From NCBI GenBank assembly GCA_028284905.1, contig JANQQU010000056.1:1-64000 (forward strand): DNA of 64,000 nucleotides, in the 5' to 3' direction. Within the stretch, counting starts at the first letter, position 1, and each line of letters opens with the position of its first letter. Positions 27,376 to 36,400 of the stretch are shown here, piece by piece. Under the pieces are notes generated by a model, which saw only the letters and a list, made by a program, of their open reading frames with translations, was not told where the DNA came from and made no database searches. Made by a program: the position numbers and the translations under genes. Origin of the DNA: Calditrichia bacterium. Lineage in GTDB: Bacteria; Calditrichota; Calditrichia; RBG-13-44-9; J075.

Positions 27376-27736
27376 ATATGCGATTATCCGCGTGGTGCCA
27401 CAGGTAGAACGGCAGGAGTTTCTTAATGCCGGCGTGGTCCTGTTTGCAAAAACCCGGAATTTTCTCGATGTCCGTATCGATAAGAACATCGCGCGTCTGG
27501 CACATTTCGCACCATCAGCCGACCGGCAAAAAGTGCAAGAGCAATTACAGGCGATAGAAACTATTTGTGCCGGTGGTGCAGCTGCGGGATATTTTGGCGG
27601 ACTGAGTCAATCGGAGCGATTTAACTGGATTGTTGCCCCAAGCAGCGATATCATTCAATGTTCGCCGGTCCACACCGGATGTGGAAAAGACCCGGCAAAA
27701 GAACTGGATGCACTTTACAAATTGTTAGTTAAATAA
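27353..27736 (+). CDS. DUF3037 protein paired with the HipA-like kinase
   Basis: 127 aa. The start MPDLCSFEYAIIRVVPQVERQEFLNAGVVLF and the downstream LSQSERFNWIVAPSSDIIQCSPVHTG are characteristic of DUF3037. It begins inside the last 23 bases of the HipA-like gene in another frame, with AAGGAGGCGGAGCG just upstream, so translation is probably coupled. Function of the family is unknown; its constant association with HipA_2 kinases suggests a partner, substrate or antidote (inference). The stop lies 15 bases into a 194-bp duplicated segment. Confidence 0.82.
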   Translation: MPDLCSFEYAIIRVVPQVERQEFLNAGVVLFAKTRNFLDVRIDKNIARLAHFAPSADRQKVQEQLQAIETICAGGAAAGYFGGLSQSERFNWIVAPSSDIIQCSPVHTGCGKDPAKELDALYKLLVK

Positions 27737-27915
27737 AGCTCCAAGTTCAAAGTTCAGAGTTCAGGGTTCAAAGTTAAATCAACTCTGAACTCTGAACTCT
27801 GAACTTATTAATGTTCTTCCTTCGCATCCCGTGCCATCAGAGCGGCCATGGCAACATGCGGATTTTTCTCATGAAAAAGCGCCTGATAAACCTGCTCGGC
27901 GATCGGCATCTCCAC
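27722..27915. repeat. 194-bp direct duplication, copy 1
   Basis: Covers the last codons of the DUF3037 gene, a heptamer array (AGTTCAA/AGTTCAG type with inverted partner) and the 3' end of a gpsA variant. It is followed without gap by copy 2. The copies are of identical length but differ at many positions and in heptamer count per arm. Confidence 0.9.
27808..27915 (-). pseudogene. Truncated second gpsA 3' end (35 codons)
   Basis: Reading leftward from 27915, 35 codons plus a stop give VEMPIAEQVYQALFHEKNPH...KEEH, identical in protein to the same stretch of the intact gpsA. The seven base differences from the intact gene are all at third codon positions and silent. The fragment has no start and no upstream part. 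The silent-only divergence shows it came from a functional gpsA of a closely related strain, not from decay after local duplication. Confidence 0.85.
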
Positions 27916-28109
27916 TTGTTAGTTAAATAAAGCTCCAAGTTCAAAGTTCAGGGTTCAAAGTTGAATCAACTCTGAACTTTGAACCCTGAACTCTGAACTT
28001 ACGAATGTTCTTCCTTCGCATCCCGAGCCATAAGAGCGGCCATGGCGACATGTGGATTTTTCTCATGAAAAAGTGCCTGATAAACCTGCTCCGCGATAGG
28101 CATCTCCAC
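27916..28109. repeat. 194-bp direct duplication, copy 2
   Basis: Begins with the same TTGTTAGTTAAATAAAGCTC as copy 1 and runs into the genuine gpsA coding region. Its left heptamer arm has one unit fewer and its right arm one unit more than copy 1. Confidence 0.9.
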
Positions 28110-29000
28110 ACCATGTTTTTGATATAGTTGATGGATAGATTTCGTCGTTGTTACCCCTTCCGCAACCATTACCATTTCGTCAAGTACCTGGGTAAGAGAC
28201 TTTCCTTTGCCAATCGCTTCGCCCACAAAGCGATTCCGGCTGTGTTGGCTCATACAGGTTACAATAAGATCACCAATTCCTGATAATCCGGAGAACGTCT
28301 CCGCTTGGGCACCCATGCTAACGCCGAGACGGGTTATTTCGGCGAGCGCGCGGGTGATCAGTGCAGCTTTCGTATTGTCTCCGAAACCGGCACCATCACA
28401 GATACCGGCGGCAATTGCAACGACATTCTTCAGAGAACCGCCGTATTCAACACCGATAATATCGTTGCTGGAATAAACGCGGAGATAGTCCGCCAGAAAA
28501 AGATCACGCACTGTCCGGGCAGTATTCAAATTGGTCGAGGCTGATACCAAAGCAGTAGGAATTTCCCGGCTAACCTCTTCTGCATGACTGGGCCCATAAA
28601 CCGTTGCAATTCGATCCATGGAAATATCCAGCACTTCCGAGATAACTTCGGACATCCGTTTTAGCGTATCGTTTTCGATTCCTTTCGATGCATTGATGAC
28701 AATCTGATTCGGAGAAATATGCGCTTTTAGTCCCTTACAGGTCTGCCGCATCGCTTGAGAGGGCACAACTAACAAGACGAAATCAGCATCTTTTGCAGAG
28801 GCTAAATCGCCGCTGAGCTGTAAATTATCCGGGAGATCGACACCGGGCAGGTAGAGCGGATTTTTCCGCTCCGCCTGCATCTGGGTAAGCTGGTCTCGGT
28901 CATAGACCCACAAAGTTACATCGAAGTTTTTTTTCGCCAGCACCAGCGCCAGGGTTGTTCCCCAGCTGCCGGCGCCAATCACGGAAATTTTTGCAGACAT
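27999..29000 (-). CDS. gpsA: NAD(P)+-dependent glycerol-3-phosphate dehydrogenase
   Basis: 333 aa, full length. It reduces dihydroxyacetone phosphate to sn-glycerol-3-phosphate, the backbone for phospholipids. Dinucleotide-binding VIGAGSWGTTLALVLA at the N-terminus, then VINASKGIE, YGPSHAEEV, the catalytic lysine region YGGSLKNVVAIAAGI and ALITRALAEITRLG. All family motifs are intact. It starts 1 base after the purC stop, in the order plsY-purC-gpsA, so glycerophosphate production and acylation are in one operon. Its 3' end is partly duplicated downstream. Confidence 0.97.
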   Translation of the reverse strand: MSAKISVIGAGSWGTTLALVLAKKNFDVTLWVYDRDQLTQMQAERKNPLYLPGVDLPDNLQLSGDLASAKDADFVLLVVPSQAMRQTCKGLKAHISPNQIVINASKGIENDTLKRMSEVISEVLDISMDRIATVYGPSHAEEVSREIPTALVSASTNLNTARTVRDLFLADYLRVYSSNDIIGVEYGGSLKNVVAIAAGICDGAGFGDNTKAALITRALAEITRLGVSMGAQAETFSGLSGIGDLIVTCMSQHSRNRFVGEAIGKGKSLTQVLDEMVMVAEGVTTTKSIHQLYQKHGVEMPIAEQVYQALFHEKNPHVAMAALMARDAKEEHS

Positions 29001-29001
29001 T

Positions 29002-29916
29002 TTACTTCCCGGTTAAAATGTTCAGGATTTCCAGATATTTGCTGGAAGTGTTTTCAATAACCTCATCGGGGAGGTGTGGTGGGGGAGGCGTTTTGCCCCA
29101 ATCGAGAGTTTCCAAATAATCCCGTAGATACTGTTTGTCATAGCTCGGTTGGGATTTGCCCGGTGCATAAAGGTCTTTCGGCCAGAAACGGGAGGAATCC
29201 GGGGTTAATGCTTCATCAATGAGGATCAAACGATCATCAAGCATACCAAACTCAAATTTGGTGTCGGCGATGATGATGCCTTTCTGTTCGGCAAAATCTA
29301 CGGCGTGCTGAAATAGATTGACGCTGATATCGCGCACTCTTGCTGCCAGTGCTGGCTCAACCAGCTTGGTCATTTCTTCAAAAGTGATATTCTCATCATG
29401 CTCACCCTGTTCTGCCTTGGTAGAGGGGGTGAACACCGGTGAGGGCAAGCGGGAAGAATTCTGCAGACCTTCCGGTAAAGGCATTTTATGCAGTGTGCCG
29501 GATTTCTGGTATTCCTTCCAGCCGGAACCGGCGAGGTAGCCGCGTACGATACATTCTGCCGGCAATGGCGCGGCCCGCTTTACCAGCATCGATCTGCCGG
29601 CCAGCAGTTCTTCATATTGATTAAAAGGCGCGGGGAAATCCGCCACGTTATCTGATACAAAATGATTCTCGACGATATCTTCGGTTTGGGAAAACCAGAA
29701 TTTGGAGATCTGGGTTAAAACGATGCCCTTAGAAGGAATGCCCTGATCCATTACCACATCGAAAGCGGAAATTCGATCTGAGGTAACAATTAGCAGGTGC
29801 TCACCGGCATCATAAATATCACGAACTTTCCCCCGGTTTAACAGTTTTGCGCCGGGTATATCAGTCTTCAAAACAACTTTGCTCACAATAAAATCCTCAT
29901 TTATTAAATCAGCCAT
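29002..29916 (-). CDS. purC: Phosphoribosylaminoimidazole-succinocarboxamide synthase
   Basis: 304 aa, close to the longer eukaryote/yeast-like PurC form. Joins aspartate to CAIR in purine synthesis using ATP. Signature stretches: [53 protein letters not shown], and [29 protein letters not shown] near the end. No missing motif. Located between plsY and gpsA with tight spacing, so it is probably expressed with the phospholipid genes. Confidence 0.97.
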   Translation of the reverse strand: MADLINEDFIVSKVVLKTDIPGAKLLNRGKVRDIYDAGEHLLIVTSDRISAFDVVMDQGIPSKGIVLTQISKFWFSQTEDIVENHFVSDNVADFPAPFNQYEELLAGRSMLVKRAAPLPAECIVRGYLAGSGWKEYQKSGTLHKMPLPEGLQNSSRLPSPVFTPSTKAEQGEHDENITFEEMTKLVEPALAARVRDISVNLFQHAVDFAEQKGIIIADTKFEFGMLDDRLILIDEALTPDSSRFWPKDLYAPGKSQPSYDKQYLRDYLETLDWGKTPPPPHLPDEVIENTSSKYLEILNILTGK

Positions 29917-29944
29917 CGATTATTTAGATGGCCCTAATCTAAAA

Positions 29945-30583
29945 TCAGGAGGTTGATTTACCAAACTTCATTTTGTTTTCTTCACCCTTTAGCAGTCGCT
30001 GGATATTTGCCCGGTGCGTGTAGATAATTAACGCCGGAACAAATATGCTGATAATCAGCAAAGCATCGGGCACGGCAATGCCTAGTGCATATTTACGAAC
30101 CAGGGTAACGATTAAAAATGTCAAAGCTGCCAGGATCGATCCGAGGGAAACATAGCGCGTTATTGCAACAGTTACAATGAATACCAGCAAACAAATGCCA
30201 ATGGTGAGCGGGGTTAATCCGAGGAGCATTCCTGCGGCTGTGCCAACACCCTTGCCGCCTTTAAATCCGGCGAAAATGGTCCAGATGTGTCCAAACATTG
30301 CCGATAGTCCGGCGATCAACTGGTAGATGATCGGCTCCCAGGCGGGGCCATCGGCCATACCCAATTGGGAAATCCACACAACCGGGATGAATCCTTTCGC
30401 CATATCGATGAGCAGAACAATTGTACCGGCAGTCGGTCCCAGTATGCGGAATGCATTTGTCGCACCGGCATTGCCGCTGCCGACAGTGCGAATATCAATT
30501 CCCTTCAACATTTTTCCGGCAATAATACTGGTAGGAATCGATCCCATCAGGTAACTAATAACGATCATCAAAATAAGCTGCAT
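29945..30583 (-). CDS. plsY: Acyl-phosphate:glycerol-3-phosphate acyltransferase PlsY
   Basis: 212 aa, five or so membrane helices. The three conserved loops are visible: YLMGSIPTSIIAGK, VGSGNAGATNAFRILG and GGKGVGTAAGMLLGL. Transfers an acyl group from acyl-phosphate to glycerol-3-phosphate to make lysophosphatidic acid at the inner membrane. Its substrate is the product of gpsA, two genes downstream in the same operon. An AAGGAGCG sequence precedes the ATG. Confidence 0.96.
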   Translation of the reverse strand: MQLILMIVISYLMGSIPTSIIAGKMLKGIDIRTVGSGNAGATNAFRILGPTAGTIVLLIDMAKGFIPVVWISQLGMADGPAWEPIIYQLIAGLSAMFGHIWTIFAGFKGGKGVGTAAGMLLGLTPLTIGICLLVFIVTVAITRYVSLGSILAALTFLIVTLVRKYALGIAVPDALLIISIFVPALIIYTHRANIQRLLKGEENKMKFGKSTS

Positions 30584-31090
30584 GCATTCGCTCCTTGCTA
30601 GAGAATAGAAAGGAGTTTAGCAAACTCGCCCTAGATAAACAATAAAGGAGGTGAAACGAGGAAAGAAAGTAGCAGTAGCAATGCAGACAATACACCGCTT
30701 CGGGCTACGGTTTATACATTTCTTTACAAACGTGTTTTTATAGCTTCATCTTCCGTAAAATGAAAACAGAATTTGGATATTAGCCACTGATATACACCGA
30801 TTTTCACTGATTTTTTCATCGTTCTGCTTTTATCCGTGCAAATCTGTGTTTATCCGCGGCTAAAAATTAAATTTATAAGGTGTTTTTGTAACATGTAAGC
30901 TTGTGTATAAACCTTAACTCTATGGAGCGTTCAACTTGCTTAAAATAAGAGCTTTAGAAAACAAGTCCCGTAGGGACGACATATTTATAGCTAAAAAGGA
31001 TTTGAATGTCATTTGAGCCCCGTGGGGGCGATATATCTTTTCTGTTTGTAAACTTATTTATAAACCATTTCCCTTCAGGACCACTGCCAC
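30584..31090. other. 507-bp spacer with dispersed repeats
   Basis: No gene seen. An imperfect inverted repeat spans 30781-30862 (TAGCCACTGATATACACCGA against ATCTGTGTTTATCCGCGGCTA-type sequence), a style widely dispersed in bacterial spacers. Two related short hairpins follow: GTCCCGTAGGGAC (30965-30977) and GCCCCGTGGGGGC (31017-31029), each followed by GACATAT/GATATAT, resembling a repeat common in FCB genomes. The promoter of the plsY operon should lie at the left end. Confidence 0.6.
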
Positions 31091-31537
31091 TTATCGGGCA
31101 ATATAAAATGCTGCCATGGAGAGTATTATCAATAGTAGATAAGGAACGACAATTGTCGGGCGAATTGCCGATTTTGCATATTCCTGTAGCAGCGCAACGA
31201 CACCACCCCGTTGACGCAGCCAGGTGGAATAAATCTGTAATGGAGGGAGTTCGCCACCGTTTGCTTGAAAATAATTTTCAATAGCGATAATTCGTTCTTC
31301 CAGACGACTCTGAAAGGTTTTCCAGATGGCCTCAGTTAACCAGAATAATCCGGAAACAGTTGCCGCAACCAGAGGCAGATACGGACCCGGCCATTCCGCA
31401 GTTGCAATCATAAGTGCAGAAAAAACAACGATAGATATGCATTTAATCCAAAGTGCACTACGATCATTCTCTTCGTAGCAGTGCTGCAAAAAAAGATATT
31501 CATCTTTCAATAAATTCGAATTCTGATCCCTGGCCAT
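31091..31537 (-). CDS. Small integral membrane protein, unknown
   Basis: 148 aa. Two adjacent hydrophobic segments in the first half (IKCISIVVFSALMIATA and YLPLVAATVSGLFWLT), then an amphipathic charged region, then a C-terminal membrane segment (IVVPYLLLIILSMAAFYIA). The N-terminal EYLFLQHCYEENDRSALWIK looks cytoplasmic. I do not recognise the family; similar three-helix proteins are often annotated as hypothetical. It stands alone between repeats and the divergent comM gene. Confidence 0.6.
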   Translation of the reverse strand: MARDQNSNLLKDEYLFLQHCYEENDRSALWIKCISIVVFSALMIATAEWPGPYLPLVAATVSGLFWLTEAIWKTFQSRLEERIIAIENYFQANGGELPPLQIYSTWLRQRGGVVALLQEYAKSAIRPTIVVPYLLLIILSMAAFYIAR

Positions 31538-31783
31538 TTTTTCCTCTTCTCATATTAATCTTGAGTGTCACAATTCATCCGATATTCATTATTATATCCC
31601 CGGATGTTCCCGGGCTGTTAATCCATAACACAGTTTTTGAAGAGAGATTTTGAAAGAAGCTGTGGATTAATGGATAAATGCGAATGGTCTTGCTTCCAGA
31701 GGAATCCGAAAACCTACCGGGTTGAATCCCCGATTTTCTAAAATTCCCCCACTGATGGTAATATCCTTAAAACAGGGGGAAAG

Positions 31784-33322
31784 ATGATTTCAAAGATAAT
31801 TTCAGCAGCTTTAATCGGTATAGATGCACACCTGGTAGATGTCGAAACCAGTCTGGAGCGCGGCTTGTTCGGGTTTGCCCTAGTCGGCTTGCCGGACTCG
31901 GCGGTGAAAGAAAGCCGGGAGCGGGTAATTGCTGCCATCAAAAACAGCGGTTACGATTTTCCTTTAAAGCGAATCACCATCAATCTGGCGCCGGCGGATA
32001 TTCGCAAGGAAGGCGCCGGTTACGACTTGCCGATTGCCATCGGTATTCTTGCTGCGTTTGGGCAAATTCCGGAAACGCGCCTGGGGGATCACCTCATCGC
32101 CGGTGAATTGGCGTTGGATGGCAGCTTACGTCCGGTGCCGGGCGTGCTCTCCATGGCCTGGCAGGCGAAACGGCGCGGATTGAGTGGTATCATTCTCCCC
32201 GAGGAAAATGCCCGCGAAGCCGCCATGGTGAAGGAAGTTGCTGTATATCCGGTAAAAACGCTGCGCCAGGCAGTGGACTTCCTTTCCCACGCAGAAGAAA
32301 TCACTCCCTTTAAAATCGACATGGAAAGTATTTTTGAAGTGAGCCGTCAATATCCGCTGGACTTTCATGACGTGAAAGGGCAGGTGCATGTCAAGCGTGC
32401 CCTGGAAGTTGCTGCTGCCGGCGGCCACAACATCATCATGATTGGCCCACCGGGCTCGGGAAAGACCATGCTGGCGAAACGCCTGCCGACTATTCTACCG
32501 ACGATGACCTTAGAAGAAGCGTTGGAAACGACGAAAATCCATTCAGTGGCTGGCTTGCTGCCTCCGGAGAAGGCGATGATCGCCACCCGCCCGTTTCGTT
32601 CGCCACACCATACGATATCTGATGCCGGGCTCATTGGAGGAGGGCGTTATCCGCGCCCCGGTGAAGTGAGCCTGAGTCATCATGGGGTACTCTTTCTCGA
32701 CGAACTGCCGGAATTCAAAAAGAATGTGCTGGAAGTAATGCGTCAGCCGCTGGAAGATGGGCAGGTGACCATCTCCCGCGCCGCATTGACGATTACCTAT
32801 CCGGCGAACATTATGCTTGCCGCGGCGATGAATCCTTGTCCTTGCGGATATGCCACCGATCCCAAAAAAGAATGCAATTGCGCCCCACCATTAATCCAAC
32901 GTTACATCGCTCGCATCAGTGGCCCTTTGCTCGATCGCATCGATATCCAGATAGAAGTACCAGCGGTGAAATACGATGAACTGGCGAAAGAAGCGGGGGG
33001 AGAAAAATCGACGGATATTCGTCAGCGAGTACAGAAAGCGCGTAGCACCCAACAGCAACGATTTAAAACAAGCCCTCACTTGTTCTGCAATGCCGACATG
33101 CATCCACGGGAAATCCGCGAATTCTGCAAAGTGGATAGGGAAGGGCAGGAGTTGTTGAAAATGGCCATCAATAAACTGGGCCTTTCCGCCCGTGCGTATG
33201 ACCGTATTCTAAAAGTCGCCCGCACCATCGCCGATTTGGCTGGGGAAAGTAATATTCTGCCGGCGCATATCAGCGAAGCCATTCAATATCGTAGCCTGGA
33301 TCGAAACTTATGGTCGGGGTAA
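31784..33322 (+). CDS. comM: ComM/YifB-family Mg-chelatase-like AAA+ ATPase
   Basis: 512 aa, standard. An N-terminal ribosomal S5-like fold ([30 protein letters not shown]) precedes the AAA+ domain with Walker [16 protein letters not shown], the [13 protein letters not shown] loop, Walker [12 protein letters not shown] and the cysteine-rich [17 protein letters not shown]. The C-terminal Mg-chelatase helical domain ends the protein. ComM is a hexameric helicase that promotes branch migration in natural transformation. Cytoplasmic. A strong AGGGGGAAAG lies before the ATG. Confidence 0.95.
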   Translation: MISKIISAALIGIDAHLVDVETSLERGLFGFALVGLPDSAVKESRERVIAAIKNSGYDFPLKRITINLAPADIRKEGAGYDLPIAIGILAAFGQIPETRLGDHLIAGELALDGSLRPVPGVLSMAWQAKRRGLSGIILPEENAREAAMVKEVAVYPVKTLRQAVDFLSHAEEITPFKIDMESIFEVSRQYPLDFHDVKGQVHVKRALEVAAAGGHNIIMIGPPGSGKTMLAKRLPTILPTMTLEEALETTKIHSVAGLLPPEKAMIATRPFRSPHHTISDAGLIGGGRYPRPGEVSLSHHGVLFLDELPEFKKNVLEVMRQPLEDGQVTISRAALTITYPANIMLAAAMNPCPCGYATDPKKECNCAPPLIQRYIARISGPLLDRIDIQIEVPAVKYDELAKEAGGEKSTDIRQRVQKARSTQQQRFKTSPHLFCNADMHPREIREFCKVDREGQELLKMAINKLGLSARAYDRILKVARTIADLAGESNILPAHISEAIQYRSLDRNLWSG

Positions 33323-33406
33323 AACGGGGCCAGGGGGGTTGCATTTACCGCGGATTATCTCTATCTTTTCTACGTGGACAACACGTTTTAAATCAAAGGT
33401 TAAGAT

Positions 33407-36400
33407 ATGAAGCAGAGCTTTCATAAGCCCTTCCGGTTTTGGGGTTTGTGCAATTGGATATATTGTCTGTTCTTTTCTGCAGGGATATGGGCAGTGATTT
33501 ACGCCCAACCGCAAACAAACCTGCCTATTAATGAATCCGGTTTGCCCTTCATTCAAAATTTTAGTCCGAAAGACTATGGCAGCGCTCATGCCCAAAATTG
33601 GGCGGTTGTCCAGGACACGCGTGGCATTATTTACATCGCTAATAATCTGGGAATACTGATATACGACGGTGTTTCATGGCGGCTCGTTCCAACCAATTCT
33701 ACAGCGAGGGCCCTGGCAATCTCGGAGAATGGCCGTATTTTTGTCGGTTGCCGAGATGATTTTGGTTATCTGGCGCCGGATTCAACCGGGCAATTGCAAT
33801 TTGTCTCTTTACTTAAGGAGCTACCTGAAGCGTATCATAATTTTGGTGTGGTGCACGGTGTAAAAGTGACTGCGGAGGGCACATATTTTAAGGCTGCTCA
33901 AATTTTATTCCGTTGGAAAAAAGAGACAACTGAAGTTACCGGTATCACTGAGAACAAGGACGCTCCATCCGTGAGGGGGACGGTGAGCGTTTGGTCGGCG
34001 CAAACACGATTTATTCGACTATTTTCCACTCATAAAGGCATTTATGTTAATCAACCGACATTCGGGCTGATGAAGGTCGAAGGAGATTCGCTGGTTATGG
34101 CAGCAGGTGGGGAACGTTTTGCCCAGGGATCTGTCTATTTCATGCAGGATGTGCCTACGCATACCGAATCATCCGGCATGCGCATTTTAGCCGGTTCTCA
34201 CGCACATGGACTTTTTTGGTATGACGGTCGGGTCTTCGAACCCTTTTATCTTGAAGACGCTACCGCCAAGGAGTTAAAGGTGACGGGGTTGAGAGGCAGT
34301 ATATTATTGAATGATGGCACTCTTGCAGTGCGCACTCGCAGATTTGGGCTTCTGATTATCGATCAAAATGGCCGTTTGCGGCAAAAGGTAAACCGAGAAG
34401 CCGGTTTGCGCAGTCTGAATATCAGTGGTTTTTTTCAGGATCGCGAAAACGGCTTGTGGCTGGCCCAGGGCAGCGGAGTGGCCAGAGTGGAATTGCCCTC
34501 GCGTTTTTCTTATTTCGGCGAAGCATCCGGACTGTTGGGCAGTGTTCTTTCTATCAGCAGGCATAATGGAGAGCTATATGTTGCGGGCAGCCTGGGGGTT
34601 TTCAGGTTAACGACAGATATTTCAGCAAAGTCTGAGCCGCTTTTTAAGCGTTTCGAAGGTGTACTCGGCAGCACCTGGGCGCTGTTGTCAATCGGGAAGA
34701 CCCTTTTGATTGGCGGCGAAAGAGCCATTTATACTATTTCAGGTGATCAGGTTGAGAAAATAAACAGCCTGATGTCAAGGTATTTCTATCGTTCAACATA
34801 TCATCATGATTTGGTTTACGTCGGGCTGAACGGTGGACTGACAATTCTGAAAAAACAAAATGGCGAATGGTTGACTCGCCATGTTGCCGGAGTTACCGAA
34901 CAAATACGGAGTATCGTTGAGGTTAATCCCGGAGAGCTTTGGCTGGGGACTGGCAATAAAGGGGGCGCATTACATGTTAGAATTCCCGATTTGAGTAATA
35001 CTGAATCGGCCGAATTAGAATCTCCGGAGATTTTGGCAGAAGTGAAGCGTTATGGCAGTGAACATGGTCTTCCGGGCACCCGCTTCACCCGGGTTTATCC
35101 GACGGGAGGCAAAGCGATATTCGCGACAGACACTGGTTTGCGAAGCTTTAATGAAGAAAAACAGTATTTTTTCCCCGATTCTTCTTATGGTGCGATATTA
35201 GCCGACACGACCCGGATTGTCAGCCGGTTTGAGGAGGGCGCCGATGGTAAGTTTTGGGTGAAGACTACGAAGGACCATCGCCGGGAAACCGGTGTAATCA
35301 TACCGCAGAAAGATGGCAGTTATCTTTGGGATAGTAAGCCTTTTCTGCGCATCGCGGATTGGGGCAGCGTTTATTGCATTTATCCTGACCCGCTTGATGA
35401 GGATATTGCCTGGATTGGTGGCCCGGAAGGTCTTGTGCGTTATGATCAATCCATCGAGCGGGATTATGATGCTGATTTTCCGGCACTGATTCGCCGGGTG
35501 ATTGCCGATGGAGATTCGATCATCTTTTACGGAGAATCATCACCAGCAGCTTTAACAGATGGCCCGATTTTAGAATACAAGGATAATGCGCTGCGCTTCG
35601 AATATGCCGCGCCGACTCTTGATAACCCGGAAGAAAACAATTACCAGGTTTATCTCGAAGGTTTTGATAAAACCTGGTCGCCATGGACGACCGAGACCAA
35701 AAAAGACTACACGAATCTCCCGGAGGGGAACTACACATTTCGGGTGCGCGCAAAAAATATCTACGATCATCCCGGCAGCGAAGCGCATTTTTCATTCGAG
35801 ATTTTAAGACCCTGGTACCGAAGCTGGTGGGTATACAGCATTTACGGCTTACTTATTTTTACCTTTTTCTGGGCCATTCGCCGCTATGAAATGGGGCGGC
35901 AGCGCTTTAAACACGATGCCGAAATACGCGCGCAGGAAGCGGAGAAACTGCAGGAAGTTGACGCGTTGAAATCCCGTTTCTTTGCTAATATTTCTCACGA
36001 ATTCCGCACACCGCTAACCTTGATTATGGGCCAGACCGGCAATGTGCTCACGAAAGTGCAAGATCCGGATATGAAATCCCAATTGCAGATGTCCATGCGC
36101 AATGCCAATCGACTGCTTCGGCTGATCAATCAACTACTCGATTTATCGAAAATTGAAGCCGGTGGCATGACGCTGAAAGCGTCGCCGCAAAACATCGTTC
36201 CCTTGCTCCGCAGCCTGACTTCCTCATTCGAGTCTTTCGCCCGGAAAAAGGGCATCGGCCTGAAGTTTGATTGTGCTCACGAGAACATCATCGTCAATTG
36301 TGAGTTGGACAAAATCGAGAAAATTATCTATAACCTGCTCTCAAATGCGCTGAAGTTTACGCCGGAGGGGGGGACGGTGGGTGTACAGTTATCAGTAATC

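Noticed and set aside
31006-31284. 92-codon plus-strand frame
   Set aside because: Mostly antisense to the small membrane protein and begins in dispersed-repeat sequence.
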